Assembly: GCA_016714445.1 (NCBI GenBank)
Contig: JADJNF010000007.1
Coordinates: forward strand, 1-64,000
Direction: 5' to 3'
From: Saprospiraceae bacterium
Lineage (GTDB): Bacteria > Bacteroidota > Bacteroidia > Chitinophagales > Saprospiraceae
Length of the DNA stretch: 64,000 nucleotides
Numbering within the stretch: the first letter of the stretch is position 1; each line of letters begins with the position of its first letter. Below, piece by piece: positions 63,775-64,000 of the stretch. Under the pieces are notes generated by a model. The model searched no databases. It was not told where the DNA came from and worked only from the letters and a program-made list of their open reading frames with translations. A program made the translations under genes and the position numbers.

Positions 63775-64000
63775 TTGCCGGAAACCATATTAATAGATAA
63801 AATTTCTGATTATTCTGGACACAATGCTGCCATTTATGGTCTTTCACAAATAAGTGGAGATGATCACTTTTATTCAGTTGGCGGCGAAGGTTGGATTGTC
63901 AAATGGCCAAATACCGGTTCGGTAATGGATGGTGTGCTTGTAGGAGAAACGGGTGGTAAGTTATTTTCTATAGCTACAGTATGTGAAAATGATCTGCTGA
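63775..64000 (+). CDS. WD40-type repeat protein, N-terminal fragment (runs off right edge)
   Basis: An open frame running to the window end. KISDYSGHNAAIYGLSQ, then DHFYSVGGEGWIVKWP, is the first WD40 blade of the Bacteroidota family that begins with a GHNAAIY motif. The start codon is unclear: no ATG lies in frame before the blade. TTG 63775 is used here provisionally; a start at ATT or ATA codons shortly after is possible. At least 75 residues are visible. Confidence 0.65.
   Translation, partial: MPETILIDKISDYSGHNAAIYGLSQISGDDHFYSVGGEGWIVKWPNTGSVMDGVLVGETGGKLFSIATVCENDLL

Overview
The window looks like a low-GC chromosome segment of a Bacteroidota bacterium, most likely a Saprospiria-like lineage. 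Three large secreted proteins end in type IX secretion (T9SS) sorting domains, several promoters fit the Bacteroidota -7 box TAnnTTTG, and ribosome binding sites are weak. The lineage below phylum is inference. Most of the window is ordinary chromosome. The accessory material is concentrated at 24.4-28.0 kb, with smaller spots near 15.7, 32.6, 34.4 and 52 kb.

Layout. 1-1749 (minus): surface protein with YadA-like head repeats and the start of an S74 chaperone, cut by the window edge. 2.1-4.1 kb: a CPBP membrane protease diverging from a GT4 glycosyltransferase. 4.4-13.2 kb: a 2940-residue adhesin-like T9SS cargo with 22 SdrD-type repeats. 13.5-15.6 kb: a bacilliredoxin and a large helical protein of unknown role. 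16.1-19.2 kb: a second S74 surface protein with 264-bp internal repeats. 19.4-24.5 kb: a two-component operon (propeller sensor kinase, LuxR-type regulator) whose third gene is a membrane protein resembling a histidine kinase but lacking the phosphoacceptor His and ATP site.

24.4-28.0 kb: a patchwork of two decayed thioredoxin-fold gene ends, two pairs of diverged direct repeats in permuted order, a cluster of GTC...GAC repeats, an internally deleted type I methylase gene and an intact Bro-N-like gene. 28.0-34.2 kb: glutamate synthase gltB and gltD, separated by two low-complexity tandem arrays. 34.2-39 kb: structured noncoding DNA, a T9SS cargo and a membrane-anchored thioredoxin. 39.5-44.6 kb: a lipoprotein, the three-gene cluster of circularly permuted ATP-grasp, alpha-E and transglutaminase, and a 2OG-Fe(II) oxygenase. 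44.7-50.5 kb: a short secreted-peptide ORF, a BNR-repeat protein, a LolA-fold protein, a SRAP/HMCES protein and a SPOR protein. 50.8-57.5 kb: pyrD, a transposase remnant, a DUF697/SHOCT protein, a frameshifted coiled-coil gene, miaE, two cyclophilin-type lipoproteins (the first frameshifted) and a polyphosphate glucokinase. 57.5-63.7 kb: rhodanese, PASTA protein, a T9SS metalloprotease, a DUF4348-like lipoprotein and a phosphopantetheinyl transferase. A WD40-type gene begins at the right edge.

Common threads are an elaborate cell surface, core nitrogen and pyrimidine metabolism, and envelope proteins. The most unusual parts are the permuted repeats and decayed genes at 24.4-28.0 kb, the pseudokinase in the sensor operon, and a ~130-bp intergenic sequence present both at 15.6 kb and upstream of gltB.
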